Source: Paenibacillus arenilitoris
GTDB lineage: Bacteria > Bacillota > Bacilli > Paenibacillales > Paenibacillaceae
Length of the DNA: 64,000 nt
Direction of reading: 5' to 3'
Assembly (NCBI RefSeq): GCF_014705655.1
Contig: NZ_JACXIY010000009.1
Span: forward strand, 96,120 to 160,119
Position numbers and translations under genes: made by a program. Under the pieces are notes generated by a model. The model was not told where the DNA came from, made no database searches, and saw only the letters and a program-made list of their open reading frames with translations. Below are positions 26,306-35,433 of this stretch, piece by piece; positions within the stretch are counted from its first letter, which is position 1; the number at the start of each line of letters is the position of its first letter.

Positions 26306-27413
26306 ATGATAGACATTACGGTGAAACAAGACCTGCGCGAAATGGCGGGGCGGCTCCAAGAACTTAGGGGGTCTCTTTGACTTAGATCTCAAACAGGAGA
26401 TCATTGCCAACTTTGAAGAAAAAATGACGATGCCCGATTTCTGGGACGACAACGAGAAGGCGCAGAGCGTCATCTCCGAGCTGAACGCGGTCAAGTCGGT
26501 CGTCGAGCAGTACGGCAAGCTGAACGGCGAGCAGGAGGATCTGCAAATGATGCTCGAGCTTGCGGAGGAGGAAGGCGACGAGTCGCTGGAGGCGGACGTC
26601 GTAGCCGGCGTGCAGGCTCTTCTCGTGAAGCTTGGCGAGTTCGAACTGCAGCTGCTGCTCAATCAGCCGTACGACAAGCTGAACGCGATTGTCGAGCTTC
26701 ATCCGGGCGCGGGCGGCACGGAGTCCCAGGATTGGGGCTCGATGCTCTACCGGATGTACACCCGCTGGGCGGAGAAGCGCGGCTTCAAGGTCGAGCTGCT
26801 CGATTACCAGCCGGGCGACGAGGCGGGCATCAAGAGCGTGACGTTGCTCGTCAAAGGCTACAACGCCTACGGGTATTTGAAGGCGGAGAAGGGCGTGCAC
26901 CGGCTCGTCCGCATCTCGCCGTTCGATTCGGCCGGACGCCGCCACACGTCCTTCGCCTCGCTCGACGTCGTGCCCGAGATCGACGACAGCATCGAGATCG
27001 AAATCCGCAGCGAGGATTTGAAGATCGATACGTACCGTGCGAGCGGAGCGGGCGGCCAGCACGTCAACAAGACGGAGTCGGCCATCCGGATTACGCACAT
27101 TCCGACGGGCATTGTCGTCGCTTGCCAGCAGGAGCGCTCGCAGATCCAGAACCGCGAGCGCGCGATGAACATGCTCCGCTCCAAGCTGTATGAGCGCAAG
27201 ATCGAGGAGCAGATGAAGGAACTGGCGGAAATTCGCGGCGAGCAATCGGATATTGCCTGGGGCAGCCAGATTCGCTCCTACGTCTTCCATCCGTACAGCA
27301 TGGTCAAGGATCATCGCACGTCGGTGGAGACGGGCAACGTCGGCGCCGTCATGGACGGGGATCTGGATATGTTCATCGACGGTTACCTGCGCAGCCAAAT
27401 TCGGCACGACTAG
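26306..27413 (+). CDS. prfB: Peptide chain release factor 2 (RF2), with programmed +1 frameshift
   Basis: The product is 368 residues if read from ATG 26306 for 24 codons ([20 protein letters not shown]...), shifted +1 at the in-frame UGA (26378-26380) and continued from GAC 26379 to 27413. A conceptual start at 26424 would lose the first domain. The RF2 tripeptide SPF lies near residue 205, and GGQ in [16 protein letters not shown] near 250 triggers peptide release. RF2 reads UGA and UAA. Low RF2 lets the ribosome pause at its own UGA and shift, an autoregulatory loop. It follows secA, as in Bacillus. Confidence 0.96.
26366..26382 (+). other. prfB: Programmed frameshift site in prfB
   Basis: AGGGGG (internal Shine-Dalgarno, 26366-26371), three spacer bases (TCT), then CTTTGAC. 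This is the canonical RF2 recoding signal, with the P-site CUU slipping to UUU at the UGA stop. Confidence 0.93.
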
Positions 27414-27445
27414 CGCGTTAAGACATGAAATAGAATAACAATGGG

Positions 27446-27488
27446 GAAGAGTTCCGACACGGGCAAACGGTGAGGGGCTCTTCTTTTT
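27446..27488 (+). terminator. Terminator of prfB
   Basis: GAAGAGTTCC / GGGGCTCTTC with G-T pairs, followed by TTTTT. Confidence 0.8.
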
Positions 27489-27519
27489 GCGAAATTGAGC
27501 GTCCAAGGAGACTGATGGC

Positions 27520-28404
27520 ATGAAGGAAGGCAGCGGCAAACGAAGGAAGGGCGGGAGGAGCCTCAGTCCGCGGACGCAAACGGCGTGGAGCGTCATCTGG
27601 CTGATCGTCGGTTCGGTCATCGTGGCGATCAGCTTCAACATGTTCATGGTGCCGAACGGGATCGCCTCCGGCGGCGTGTCGGGCGTGTCCATTCTCGTGC
27701 AGCGCATGTTCGGGGTGACGCCGGCCATCACGCAGTGGGCGATCAACATTCCGCTGTTTCTGGCGGGCTTATGGCTGCTCGGCAAGCGCTTCGCGCTGAA
27801 GACGGCGCTCGGCTCGATCGTGCTGCCCTTGTTCGTGCTGCTGACCGACGGATGGCCGTCGCCGACGGAAAATCCATTGCTTGCCGCCATTTACGGCGGG
27901 ATCGGGATCGGCCTCGGTCTCGGCTTGGTGTTTCGAGGCGGCGCTTCGACGGGCGGGCTGGACTTGGCCGCGCAAATCTTGCATCGGTACACGGGGCTTC
28001 CGCTCAGCCTCGCGATCGTCTGCTTCGACGGATGCGTCATCGCGGCCGCGGGCATCGTCATCTCGCCCGAAATCGCGCTCTACGCGCTGATCGGCCTGTT
28101 CGTGACGAGCAAGACGATCGACTTCGTGCAGACCGGCCTGCAGCTTTCGAAGGTCGCCTTCATTATCAGCGATCAGGCCGACGCGGTCGCTGGCGCCATA
28201 CTTAATGATCTGGACCGGGGCTTAACGAAGCTCGACGGCCACGGCGGCTACACCGGAGCGGGAAGGACGGTGCTGATGGTCGTCGTAGGCCAGAACGAGG
28301 TGCCGAAGCTGAAGCAGCTCGTTCGGGCGATCGATCCGGGAGCGTTCGTCATCATTAGCAATACGGCCGAGGTGCTCGGGCAAGGGTTCAAGCTGGAGCA
28401 GTGA
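27520..28404 (+). CDS. YitT family membrane protein with C-terminal DUF2179 domain
   Basis: 294 residues. There are five to six predicted membrane helices in residues ~22-200 (VIWLIVGSVIVAISFNMFMV; AAIYGGIGIGLGLGLVF; and others) with the family's PNGIASGGVSG and RGGASTGGLD motifs. A soluble C-terminal DUF2179 domain follows (HGGYTGAGRTVLMVVVGQNEVPKLK ... AFVIISNTAEVLGQGF). The family is widespread and of uncertain function, probably transport-related. AAGGAG lies 9 bases before the ATG. It is a monocistron between terminators. Confidence 0.9.
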   Translation: MKEGSGKRRKGGRSLSPRTQTAWSVIWLIVGSVIVAISFNMFMVPNGIASGGVSGVSILVQRMFGVTPAITQWAINIPLFLAGLWLLGKRFALKTALGSIVLPLFVLLTDGWPSPTENPLLAAIYGGIGIGLGLGLVFRGGASTGGLDLAAQILHRYTGLPLSLAIVCFDGCVIAAAGIVISPEIALYALIGLFVTSKTIDFVQTGLQLSKVAFIISDQADAVAGAILNDLDRGLTKLDGHGGYTGAGRTVLMVVVGQNEVPKLKQLVRAIDPGAFVIISNTAEVLGQGFKLEQ

Positions 28405-28432
28405 CGGTTGAAGACTCGGGGAGGTTCAAGAC

Positions 28433-28471
28433 GGTTCAGGGCTCGCGGGAGCGGGCTTTGGGCCTTTTTTT
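28433..28471 (+). terminator. Terminator of the YitT-family gene
   Basis: GCTC-GCGG-GAGC inner hairpin flanked by GGTTCA/TGGGCC pairing, then seven T residues. Confidence 0.65.
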
Positions 28472-28530
28472 ACGTTCGGGACGGGCCGTTTTGTCAAAAT
28501 TTCGCATATGGAATTCCCCTTAAAAGTGCG

Positions 28531-28559
28531 TTGTATTATTATGAATACGATTGTATAAT
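28531..28559 (+). promoter_or_regulatory. Promoter of the arginine cluster, with a possible ArgR/AhrC operator
   Basis: TTGTAT, a 17-base spacer, TATAAT. The spacer and -10 hold TATGAATACGATTGTATA (28540-28557), which resembles the ARG-box (TNTGAATWWWWATTCANW) but with a shorter centre and an imperfect right half. Repressor binding there would block RNA polymerase. The promoter is convincing; the operator is inferred. Confidence 0.65.
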
Positions 28560-28611
28560 AATACGGAACACGATGCGTGTTTCCATCAACTGCCGAATGT
28601 TGTAAAATAAA

Positions 28612-28716
28612 AAGTTGAAGTAGAAGACAACCTTTCCGTGAGCGGAAAGACCAATAGATGGAGCCGCGAGCGCCCCTTGTCTAGGGGGCGATTCGGCATG
28701 CGGCGTCCAGTTTTCG
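28612..28716 (+). promoter_or_regulatory. Structured leader RNA upstream of argC
   Basis: Three stem candidates in a row: GTTG/CAAC (28612-28629), CTTTCC-GTGAGC-GGAAAG, and a nested element in which TGGA-CCGC pairs with GCGG-TCCA around CGCCCC-TTGTCTA-GGGGGCG. No T run follows, so it is not an obvious terminator. It does not match a T-box or any riboswitch I recognise. Confidence 0.45.
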
Positions 28717-28730
28717 GGGGAGAGATAACC

Positions 28731-29780
28731 ATGAGTGCAAAGGTGAAAGTCGCGATCGTCGGCTCTACCGGCTACGGCGGCGTAGAGTTGATTCGATTGC
28801 TGGCGTCCCATCCGCTTGCCGAGGTGACGTCGGTCATCTCGTCGTCAAGCGCGGGAACGTCGATTACGGAAGGCTATCCGCATTTGACCGGCATTCGGGA
28901 GGAACTGCTCGACGACGTCGATCCGGCGGCGATCAAAGCGAAGGCGGACGTCGTGTTCCTGGCTACGCCTCCGGGCGTTGCTTCGAAGCTTGTCCCGCAG
29001 CTGCTCGAGGCCGGCCTTAAGATCATCGATTTGTCCGGTGATTTCCGGCTGAAGTCGCCCGACCTCTACAAAGAGTGGTACAAGAAGGAAGCGGCCGACG
29101 AGGCGTATTTGAAGCGGGCGGTATTCGGGCTTCCCGAAGTGTACGGGGACAGCGTACAGGACGCGCCGTTCATTTCCAATCCGGGCTGCTATCCGACGGC
29201 GACGCTGCTCGGCCTCGTGCCCGCGGTGAAGGAAGGCTGGATCGATCCTTCGACGATTATTATCGACGCGAAGTCCGGCGTCTCCGGCGCGGGACGAGGC
29301 GCTTCGCTCGGTACCCATTACTCGGAGCTCAACGAGAACTTCCGCGCTTACAAGCTGAATCAGCATCAGCATATTCCGGAGATCGAGATGGTGCTGTCGG
29401 ATATGGCCGCAAGGCCGGTCGTCGCGACGTTCTCGACGCATCTCGTCCCGATGACGCGCGGCATTATGTCCACAATGTACGCAAGCGTGCAGGGCGAGCG
29501 GAGCGCGCAGGATTTTATCGATTTGTACAAATCCTACTACGAAGGCCGTCCGTTCGTGCGCATCCGTCCGGAAGGCCAGTGGCCGTCCACGAAGGAAGTG
29601 TGGGGCTCCAACTACTGCGACATCGGCTTTGCCGTCGATAAGCGCACGGGACGCGTGACGATCGTATCGGTCATCGACAATTTGGTCAAAGGCGCGGCCG
29701 GCCAAGCGATTCAGAATTTGAATTTGATGATGGGCTGGGACGAGACGCTCGGCCTGCAGTTCGTGCCGGCTTATCCGTAA
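28731..29780 (+). CDS. argC: N-acetyl-gamma-glutamyl-phosphate reductase
   Basis: 349 residues from ATG 28731 (GGGGGAGA upstream; the in-frame GTG 28638 lies in the leader). An N-terminal Rossmann fold has VAIVGSTGYGGVELIRLL, and the catalytic Cys is near 153 in SNPGCYPTA. It reduces N-acetylglutamyl phosphate with NADPH to the semialdehyde, step three of arginine synthesis. First gene of the seven-gene arg run. Confidence 0.97.
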   Translation: MSAKVKVAIVGSTGYGGVELIRLLASHPLAEVTSVISSSSAGTSITEGYPHLTGIREELLDDVDPAAIKAKADVVFLATPPGVASKLVPQLLEAGLKIIDLSGDFRLKSPDLYKEWYKKEAADEAYLKRAVFGLPEVYGDSVQDAPFISNPGCYPTATLLGLVPAVKEGWIDPSTIIIDAKSGVSGAGRGASLGTHYSELNENFRAYKLNQHQHIPEIEMVLSDMAARPVVATFSTHLVPMTRGIMSTMYASVQGERSAQDFIDLYKSYYEGRPFVRIRPEGQWPSTKEVWGSNYCDIGFAVDKRTGRVTIVSVIDNLVKGAAGQAIQNLNLMMGWDETLGLQFVPAYP

Positions 29781-29847
29781 TCGGCATCGAAGCAGTTAAC
29801 GCACTCTTTCTTTTCACTCATACATGCGAAGGAGAAACGATTTTACG

Positions 29848-31089
29848 ATGGGACAGGACAACTCGGCAAGTCCGTTCTCGGTCGTCGCGGACGGCTCGAT
29901 TACGACGCCCAAAGGCTTTAAGGCCGGCGGGCTGCACTGCGGTTTGAAAAAAACGACGCGCCACGATCTGGGCGCGATCGTCTGCGAGGTGTCCGCTTCG
30001 GCGGCGGGCGTATACACGACGAACGTGTTCCAGGCGGCGCCGCTTGCGGTGACGCGGGAGAGCATCGGGGCGAGCGGCAAGCTGCGCGCGGTGCTCGTGA
30101 ACAGCGGCAACGCGAATGCCTGCACGGGCAAGCAGGGCGAAGATGACGCGTACGAGATGCGCGCGCGCTTTGCCGAATCGATCGGCGTGCCGGCCGAGCA
30201 TGTGGCTGTCGCTTCGACGGGCGTCATCGGCGAGCTGCTGAAGATGGACAAAGTGCGCGGCGGCATCGACGAGCTGCCCGTCCGCCTGGCAGGCGACCGC
30301 GCAGGGGCGGACGACTTCTGCCAAGCGATCCTGACGACGGACCTCGTGCAAAAGATGGTGTGCGTCGAGCTTGAGCTGGACGGCAAGCGCGTGTACGTGG
30401 CGGGGGCCGCTAAAGGTTCGGGCATGATTCATCCGAACATGGCGACGATGCTCGGCTTTGTCACGACGGACGCCGCGATCGGCAGCGAGGCGCTGCAAGG
30501 ACTGCTGCGTCAGGCGACGGACCTGACGTTCAATATGATTACGGTCGATGGCGACACGAGCACGAACGACATGCTCGTGGCGATGGCGAGCGGCCTTGCC
30601 GGTAACGACGAGCTTACGCCGCAGCACGAAGGCTGGGCGGCGTTCGCGGCGGCGCTCCGCCACGTCTGCGAGGTGCTGGCGAAGGCGATCGCGCGCGACG
30701 GCGAAGGCGCGACGAAGCTGGTCGAGGTTCGGGTGAGCGGAGCGGTCAGCGACGATTCGGCGCAGGCGATCGCGAAGACGGTCATCGGCTCATCGCTCGT
30801 GAAGTCGGCCGTGTTCGGCGCGGACGCGAACTGGGGCCGCATCATCGCGGCGGTCGGCCGCGCGGGCCAGCCCGTCAATCCGGAGACGGTCGATATCCGT
30901 CTCGGCGATATTTTGACGTTGGAGCAGTCCCGTCCGGTCGCATTCGACGAGGAGATCGCTTTGGAGTACTTGAAGGGCGACACGGTCGTCATTCGCGTGG
31001 ACCTTCATGGCGGCGACGGCCAGGCGACGGCTTGGGGCTGTGATTTAACCTATGATTATGTCCGCATCAACGCGGCCTATCGCACATAA
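29848..31089 (+). CDS. argJ: Bifunctional glutamate N-acetyltransferase / amino-acid acetyltransferase
   Basis: 413 residues from ATG 29848; AAGGAG is 13 bases upstream, rather far, and ATG 29824 precedes it. The autocleavage motif KGSGMIHPNMATMLGF holds the nucleophile Thr near residue 200, where the proenzyme splits into alpha and beta chains. It recycles acetyl from acetylornithine to glutamate; in many Bacilli it also makes acetylglutamate from acetyl-CoA. The absence of a separate argA fits a bifunctional enzyme, though this cannot be read from sequence alone. Confidence 0.96.
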   Translation: MGQDNSASPFSVVADGSITTPKGFKAGGLHCGLKKTTRHDLGAIVCEVSASAAGVYTTNVFQAAPLAVTRESIGASGKLRAVLVNSGNANACTGKQGEDDAYEMRARFAESIGVPAEHVAVASTGVIGELLKMDKVRGGIDELPVRLAGDRAGADDFCQAILTTDLVQKMVCVELELDGKRVYVAGAAKGSGMIHPNMATMLGFVTTDAAIGSEALQGLLRQATDLTFNMITVDGDTSTNDMLVAMASGLAGNDELTPQHEGWAAFAAALRHVCEVLAKAIARDGEGATKLVEVRVSGAVSDDSAQAIAKTVIGSSLVKSAVFGADANWGRIIAAVGRAGQPVNPETVDIRLGDILTLEQSRPVAFDEEIALEYLKGDTVVIRVDLHGGDGQATAWGCDLTYDYVRINAAYRT

Positions 31090-31118
31090 GCAAAGTGAGC
31101 GCTGGAGGGTATGAGACG

Positions 31119-31925
31119 GTGACGGAACAACGGTTTGTGATGAAATGCGGAGGAAGCACGCTTGCGGCGCTTCCGGACGGTTTTTTTGACGAGCTGCGCT
31201 TGCTGCAGCTGGCGGACGTCCGCCCGGTGATCGTGCACGGCGGCGGACCGGCGATTTCGGAGACGCTCGGCAAGCTCGGCATCGAGACGGAATTCGTGAA
31301 CGGCCTGCGCAAGACGAACGACGCGGTGCTCGACGTGGTGGAGATGGTGCTGGCCGGACGCATCAACAAGGAAATCGTGCGCAAAATTCAAACGAACGGC
31401 GCAAAGGCGCTCGGCCTTTCGGGCGTGGACGGTCTGCTGATCGAAGCGCGTCCGGTCGCGAACGCGGCGGAGATCGGCTTTGTCGGCGACGTGACGAACG
31501 TGAACGCGGCGATCATCGAAGGCGTGATGGGAATGGGCTACATTCCGGTTATTGCTCCGATCGGCATCGACGGCGAGGGCCAGCGTTACAACATTAACGC
31601 CGATACGGCCGCGGGCGCGGTCGCGTCGCATCTCGGCGTGGAGCGGATGATTGTCGTGACCGACGTTCCGGGCATTCTAAAGACGGTGGACGGCGAGAAG
31701 CGGGTGCTGCCGGTCGTCACGGTGGCGGAGATCGAAGAGATGATCGCAAGCGGCGAAATTTACGGCGGCATGATTCCGAAGGTGCGCGCGGCGATTCAGT
31801 GCATTCAAGGGCGCGTGCGCGAGGTCGTGATCGTGAGCGGCGAGGAGCCGGGCGTCTTGACGAAGGCGGTCCGCGAAGGCGGCGTAGGCACGCGGATCGT
31901 GCAAACGAACGAAGGGCAGGTGTAA
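31119..31925 (+). CDS. argB: Acetylglutamate kinase
   Basis: 268 residues from GTG 31119 (GGAGGG 9 bases upstream; GTG 31095 in frame lacks a site). Amino-acid kinase fold: VMKCGGST, VIVHGGGPAIS and INADTAAGAVASHL. It phosphorylates N-acetylglutamate, the step often feedback-inhibited by arginine. The N-terminal helix that marks the arginine-sensitive hexameric form is not evident. It lies 30 bases after argJ. Confidence 0.96.
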   Translation: MTEQRFVMKCGGSTLAALPDGFFDELRLLQLADVRPVIVHGGGPAISETLGKLGIETEFVNGLRKTNDAVLDVVEMVLAGRINKEIVRKIQTNGAKALGLSGVDGLLIEARPVANAAEIGFVGDVTNVNAAIIEGVMGMGYIPVIAPIGIDGEGQRYNINADTAAGAVASHLGVERMIVVTDVPGILKTVDGEKRVLPVVTVAEIEEMIASGEIYGGMIPKVRAAIQCIQGRVREVVIVSGEEPGVLTKAVREGGVGTRIVQTNEGQV

Positions 31926-31931
31926 CAAAAG

Positions 31932-33122
31932 GTGAGCGAGACGCAAACGGCGTTAGAGACAGCATCGCATTCCTTATTTCCTACATACGCAAGATATCCG
32001 CTCGCCCTGGTCAAGGGCGAAGGAAGCTGGCTTTGGGACGACAAGGGGAACAAATACCTCGATTTCATGAGCGGCATCGCCGTAACGAACCTCGGCCACG
32101 CGCCGAAGCGGATCAAAGAGGCTTTGATCAAGCAGCTGGATGAGCTGTGGCACGTATCCAACCTGTTTCAAATCCCGAATCAGGCGGAAGCGGCGAAGCT
32201 CATTACGGATAACAGCTGCGCGGACGCGGTGTTTTTCTGCAACTCCGGCGCCGAGGCGAACGAAGCGGCGATCAAGCTGGCGCGGCGCTACAACCAGAAT
32301 GTGCTGAACAACGGGCGCTGCGAGATCATTACGTTCGAGCAGTCGTTCCACGGACGCACGCTGGCTACGCTGACGGCGACGGGCCAGGCGAAGGTGAAGG
32401 AAGGGTTCGCGCCGCTGCCGGAAGGCTTCAAGACGATTCCTCTGAACGATCTTGCGGCGCTTCGGGCGGCCGTGAGCGACAAGACGGCGGCCGTCATGCT
32501 GGAGATGGTTCAGGCCGAAGGGGGCATCCATCCGGTCGACGCGGCTTACATGAAAGAGCTTGCTGCGCTTTGCGAGCGTGAAGGCATCCTGCTCATCGTC
32601 GACGAGATTCAGACGGGCATGGGCCGCACCGGCAAGCTGTTCGCTTACGAGCATTACGGCATCGAGCCGGATATCTTCACGATGGCAAAGGGGCTCGGCA
32701 GCGGCTTCCCGGTCGGCGCCATGGCGGCGAAGGAGAAGCTGCGCGACGGCTTTACGGCCGGCACCCACGGCTCGACGTTCGGCGGCACGCCGATCGCGAC
32801 GGCGGTCGTGAAGGCGACGCTCGAGGCGATCGTAGGCGACGGGTTGCCGGAGCGAGCCGCGAGGCAGGGCGATTACCTGATCGCGCAGCTGCGCGGGAAG
32901 CTGGCCGGCAACGCATTCGTGAAAGAAGTGCGGGGCTTAGGTCTGCTCGTCGGCATCGAGTGCGCCGAGCCGATCGCGGATATTTTGAACAAGGCGCAGG
33001 AGCGCGGTTTGCTTGCCATCTCGGCGGGGCCGAACGTGATCCGACTGCTGCCGAATTTGCTTGTCACGAACGAAGAAATCGATACGGCCGTCGCGATTTT
33101 GGCGGAATTGCTGGAAGCGTAG
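31932..33122 (+). CDS. argD: Acetylornithine aminotransferase
   Basis: 396 residues, GTG start 6 bases after argB. Class III PLP aminotransferase: FCNSGAEANEAAIKLAR, SFHGRTLATLTATGQ, LLIVDEIQTGMGRTGKLFA, and the PLP lysine in TMAKGLGSGFPVGA. It converts N-acetylglutamate semialdehyde to acetylornithine with glutamate as donor. Confidence 0.96.
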   Translation: MSETQTALETASHSLFPTYARYPLALVKGEGSWLWDDKGNKYLDFMSGIAVTNLGHAPKRIKEALIKQLDELWHVSNLFQIPNQAEAAKLITDNSCADAVFFCNSGAEANEAAIKLARRYNQNVLNNGRCEIITFEQSFHGRTLATLTATGQAKVKEGFAPLPEGFKTIPLNDLAALRAAVSDKTAAVMLEMVQAEGGIHPVDAAYMKELAALCEREGILLIVDEIQTGMGRTGKLFAYEHYGIEPDIFTMAKGLGSGFPVGAMAAKEKLRDGFTAGTHGSTFGGTPIATAVVKATLEAIVGDGLPERAARQGDYLIAQLRGKLAGNAFVKEVRGLGLLVGIECAEPIADILNKAQERGLLAISAGPNVIRLLPNLLVTNEEIDTAVAILAELLEA

Positions 33123-33169
33123 CGGCCGAACGCTCTAAATAGAGCATTACCCCTGAAGGAGGGCACCTC

Positions 33170-34129
33170 ATGCAAGGAACATTGAACGAGGAACTGGCGC
33201 TTAGCTTGAAAGGGCGCGATTTTCTCATGCTGGTTGATTTTACGCCGGAGGAAATCCGCTACCTGATCGATCTGGCGATCGATTTGAAGAAGAAGCAGAA
33301 GGCGGGCGAGCCGCATCAGCTGCTCAAAAACAAAACGCTCGGCATGATTTTCGAAAAATCGTCCACGCGCACCCGCGTCTCGTTCGAGGTGGGGATCTAC
33401 CAGCTCGGCGGGCAAGGGCTGTTCTTGAGCGGGAGCGATCTGCAAATCGGGCGCGGCGAGCCGATCTGGGATACGGCGCAGGTGCTGTCGCGTTACCTCG
33501 ACGGTATCATGATCCGCACGTTCGAGCACCGCAAGGTCGTCGAGCTGGCGCGCGGCGCGACGATTCCGGTCATTAACGGCTTGACCGACCTGTCCCATCC
33601 ATGCCAGGCGCTTGCCGATTATCAGACGGTGCTGGAGCACAAAGGCCGCCTGGAAGGGCTGAAAATCGCCTACATCGGCGACGGCAACAACGTCGTGCAT
33701 TCGCTCATGATGGGCGCGGCCAAGCTCGGCATGCATATGTCCGTCGCGACGCCGGAAGGCTACGAGCCGGATTCCGACATCGTGAAGCAGACGATGGACA
33801 ACGCGGAGGAGACGGGTTCGCGCATTCAAATTTGCCGCGATCCGAAGGAAGCGATCGCGGACGCCGATATCGTCTACACGGACGTGTGGGCGAGCATGGG
33901 ACAGGAAACGGAGCAGAAGGAGCGCGAGATCGCTTTTGCCGCTTACCAGGTGAACGAAGAGCTGACGAAATACGCGAAGAAGGATTATTTGTTCATGCAC
34001 TGCCTGCCTGCGCACCGCGGCGAAGAAGTGAGCGAAGGGGTTATCGACGGCGACAGCTCGATCATTTTTGACCAGGCCGAGAACCGTCTTCATGCGCAAA
34101 AAGCGATCATGGCCGCGATTATGTCCTAA
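33170..34129 (+). CDS. argF: Ornithine carbamoyltransferase
   Basis: 319 residues; AAGGAGG precedes the ATG. Carbamoyl-phosphate loop STRTRVSFEVG, HPCQALADYQT, and the ornithine-binding HCLPAHRGEEVS. It makes citrulline from ornithine and carbamoyl phosphate; the carAB genes that supply the latter are not in the window. Confidence 0.97.
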   Translation: MQGTLNEELALSLKGRDFLMLVDFTPEEIRYLIDLAIDLKKKQKAGEPHQLLKNKTLGMIFEKSSTRTRVSFEVGIYQLGGQGLFLSGSDLQIGRGEPIWDTAQVLSRYLDGIMIRTFEHRKVVELARGATIPVINGLTDLSHPCQALADYQTVLEHKGRLEGLKIAYIGDGNNVVHSLMMGAAKLGMHMSVATPEGYEPDSDIVKQTMDNAEETGSRIQICRDPKEAIADADIVYTDVWASMGQETEQKEREIAFAAYQVNEELTKYAKKDYLFMHCLPAHRGEEVSEGVIDGDSSIIFDQAENRLHAQKAIMAAIMS

Positions 34130-34177
34130 TCCGGCTTCTCCATCCTAAATTCATTCGAAGGGAAGTTATCGATTATT

Positions 34178-35407
34178 ATGGCAAAAGAAAAAATCGTGCT
34201 GGCCTACTCCGGCGGCCTGGATACATCGGTTATCCTCAAATGGCTGAAAGAAACGTACGACGCGGAAATCATCGCGTTCACGGCGGATATCGGCCAGAAG
34301 GACGAGCTTGACGGATTGGAAGCGAAGGCTCTCGCTACCGGCGCTTCGAAGGTTTACATCGATGACCTGCGCGACGAGTTCGCGAAGGATTTCATCTACC
34401 CGATGTTCCAGGCGGGCACGCTGTACGAAGGCCAATACCTGCTCGGCACCTCGATCGCCCGCCCGCTGATCGCGAAGCGCATGGTCGACATCGCCCGCGC
34501 GGAAGGCGCGACGGCGATCGCTCACGGCGCAACGGGCAAAGGCAACGACCAGGTACGCTTCGAGCTGACGGCCGCCGCCCTGGCGCCGGAGATCGGCGTG
34601 ATCGCGCCTTGGCGCCTTGAAGCGTTCCGCGAGCAGTTCCCGGGCCGCGCGGAGATGATCGCCTACGCGGAGAAGCACGGCATTCCGGTGACGGCATCCG
34701 CGGCGAAGCCGTATTCGACCGATCGAAACCTGCTGCACATCAGCTTCGAGAGCGGCATGCTGGAGGATCCTTGGTTCGATCCGAGCGCCGAGGAGAACGA
34801 GGACATGTACGTGCTGAGCGTATCCCCGGAGAGAGCGCCGGACAAGTCGGAATACGTGGAGCTGACGTTCGAAGCGGGCAACTGTACGGCGATCAACGGC
34901 AAGGCGCTAAGCCCGCTCGAAGTAATGGAGACGCTGAACGAGCTTGGCGGCAAGCACGGCATCGGACGCGTCGACATGGTCGAGAACCGCTTCGTCGGCA
35001 TGAAGAGCCGCGGCGTGTACGAGACGCCGGGCGGCACGATCCTGTTCACCGCCCATCGCAAAATGGAATCGCTGACGATGGACCGCGAGGTTATGCATCT
35101 TCGCGATTCGTTAATCGCCAAATACAGCCAGCTGGTTTATAACGGCTTCTGGTTCGCGCCGGAGCGTCTCGCGCTTCAGGCGCTCGTTACCGAGTCGCAG
35201 AAGAATGTCAGCGGTGTCGTTCGTCTCAAGCTGTACAAGGGCAATGTCATCGGCGCGGGCGTGCAAAGCCCGGTCAGCCTGTACAATCCCGACATCGCGA
35301 CGATGGAAGCGGATCCTTCGCAAGCGTACGACCAAGGCGACGCTACCGGCTTTATCCGCCTGAACGCATTGCGTCTTAAGGTGTCCTCCGCAGTGACGAA
35401 CAAGTAA
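34178..35407 (+). CDS. argG: Argininosuccinate synthase
   Basis: 409 residues with the ATP pyrophosphatase loop [15 protein letters not shown] at the N-terminus and [14 protein letters not shown]. It condenses citrulline with aspartate using ATP. It is encoded 48 bases after argF; its stop and the argH start are 26 bases apart. Confidence 0.97.
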   Translation: MAKEKIVLAYSGGLDTSVILKWLKETYDAEIIAFTADIGQKDELDGLEAKALATGASKVYIDDLRDEFAKDFIYPMFQAGTLYEGQYLLGTSIARPLIAKRMVDIARAEGATAIAHGATGKGNDQVRFELTAAALAPEIGVIAPWRLEAFREQFPGRAEMIAYAEKHGIPVTASAAKPYSTDRNLLHISFESGMLEDPWFDPSAEENEDMYVLSVSPERAPDKSEYVELTFEAGNCTAINGKALSPLEVMETLNELGGKHGIGRVDMVENRFVGMKSRGVYETPGGTILFTAHRKMESLTMDREVMHLRDSLIAKYSQLVYNGFWFAPERLALQALVTESQKNVSGVVRLKLYKGNVIGAGVQSPVSLYNPDIATMEADPSQAYDQGDATGFIRLNALRLKVSSAVTNK

Positions 35408-35433
35408 GCTTGACGAAGGGGTGTATCGAATCA

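Noticed and set aside
23743..26316. An 857-codon open frame antisense to secA, and similar long antisense frames over 2619-5324, 49868-51877 and 53353-54972
   Set aside because: Products are Arg/His/Leu/Asp-rich nonsense proteins typical of the complement of GC-rich genes; no ribosome site or domain; the opposite strand encodes well-known proteins.
28560..28730. T-box or guanidine riboswitch upstream of argC
   Set aside because: No T-box bulge sequence, no specifier arrangement and no terminator/antiterminator pair; the guanidine-I motifs are not present.
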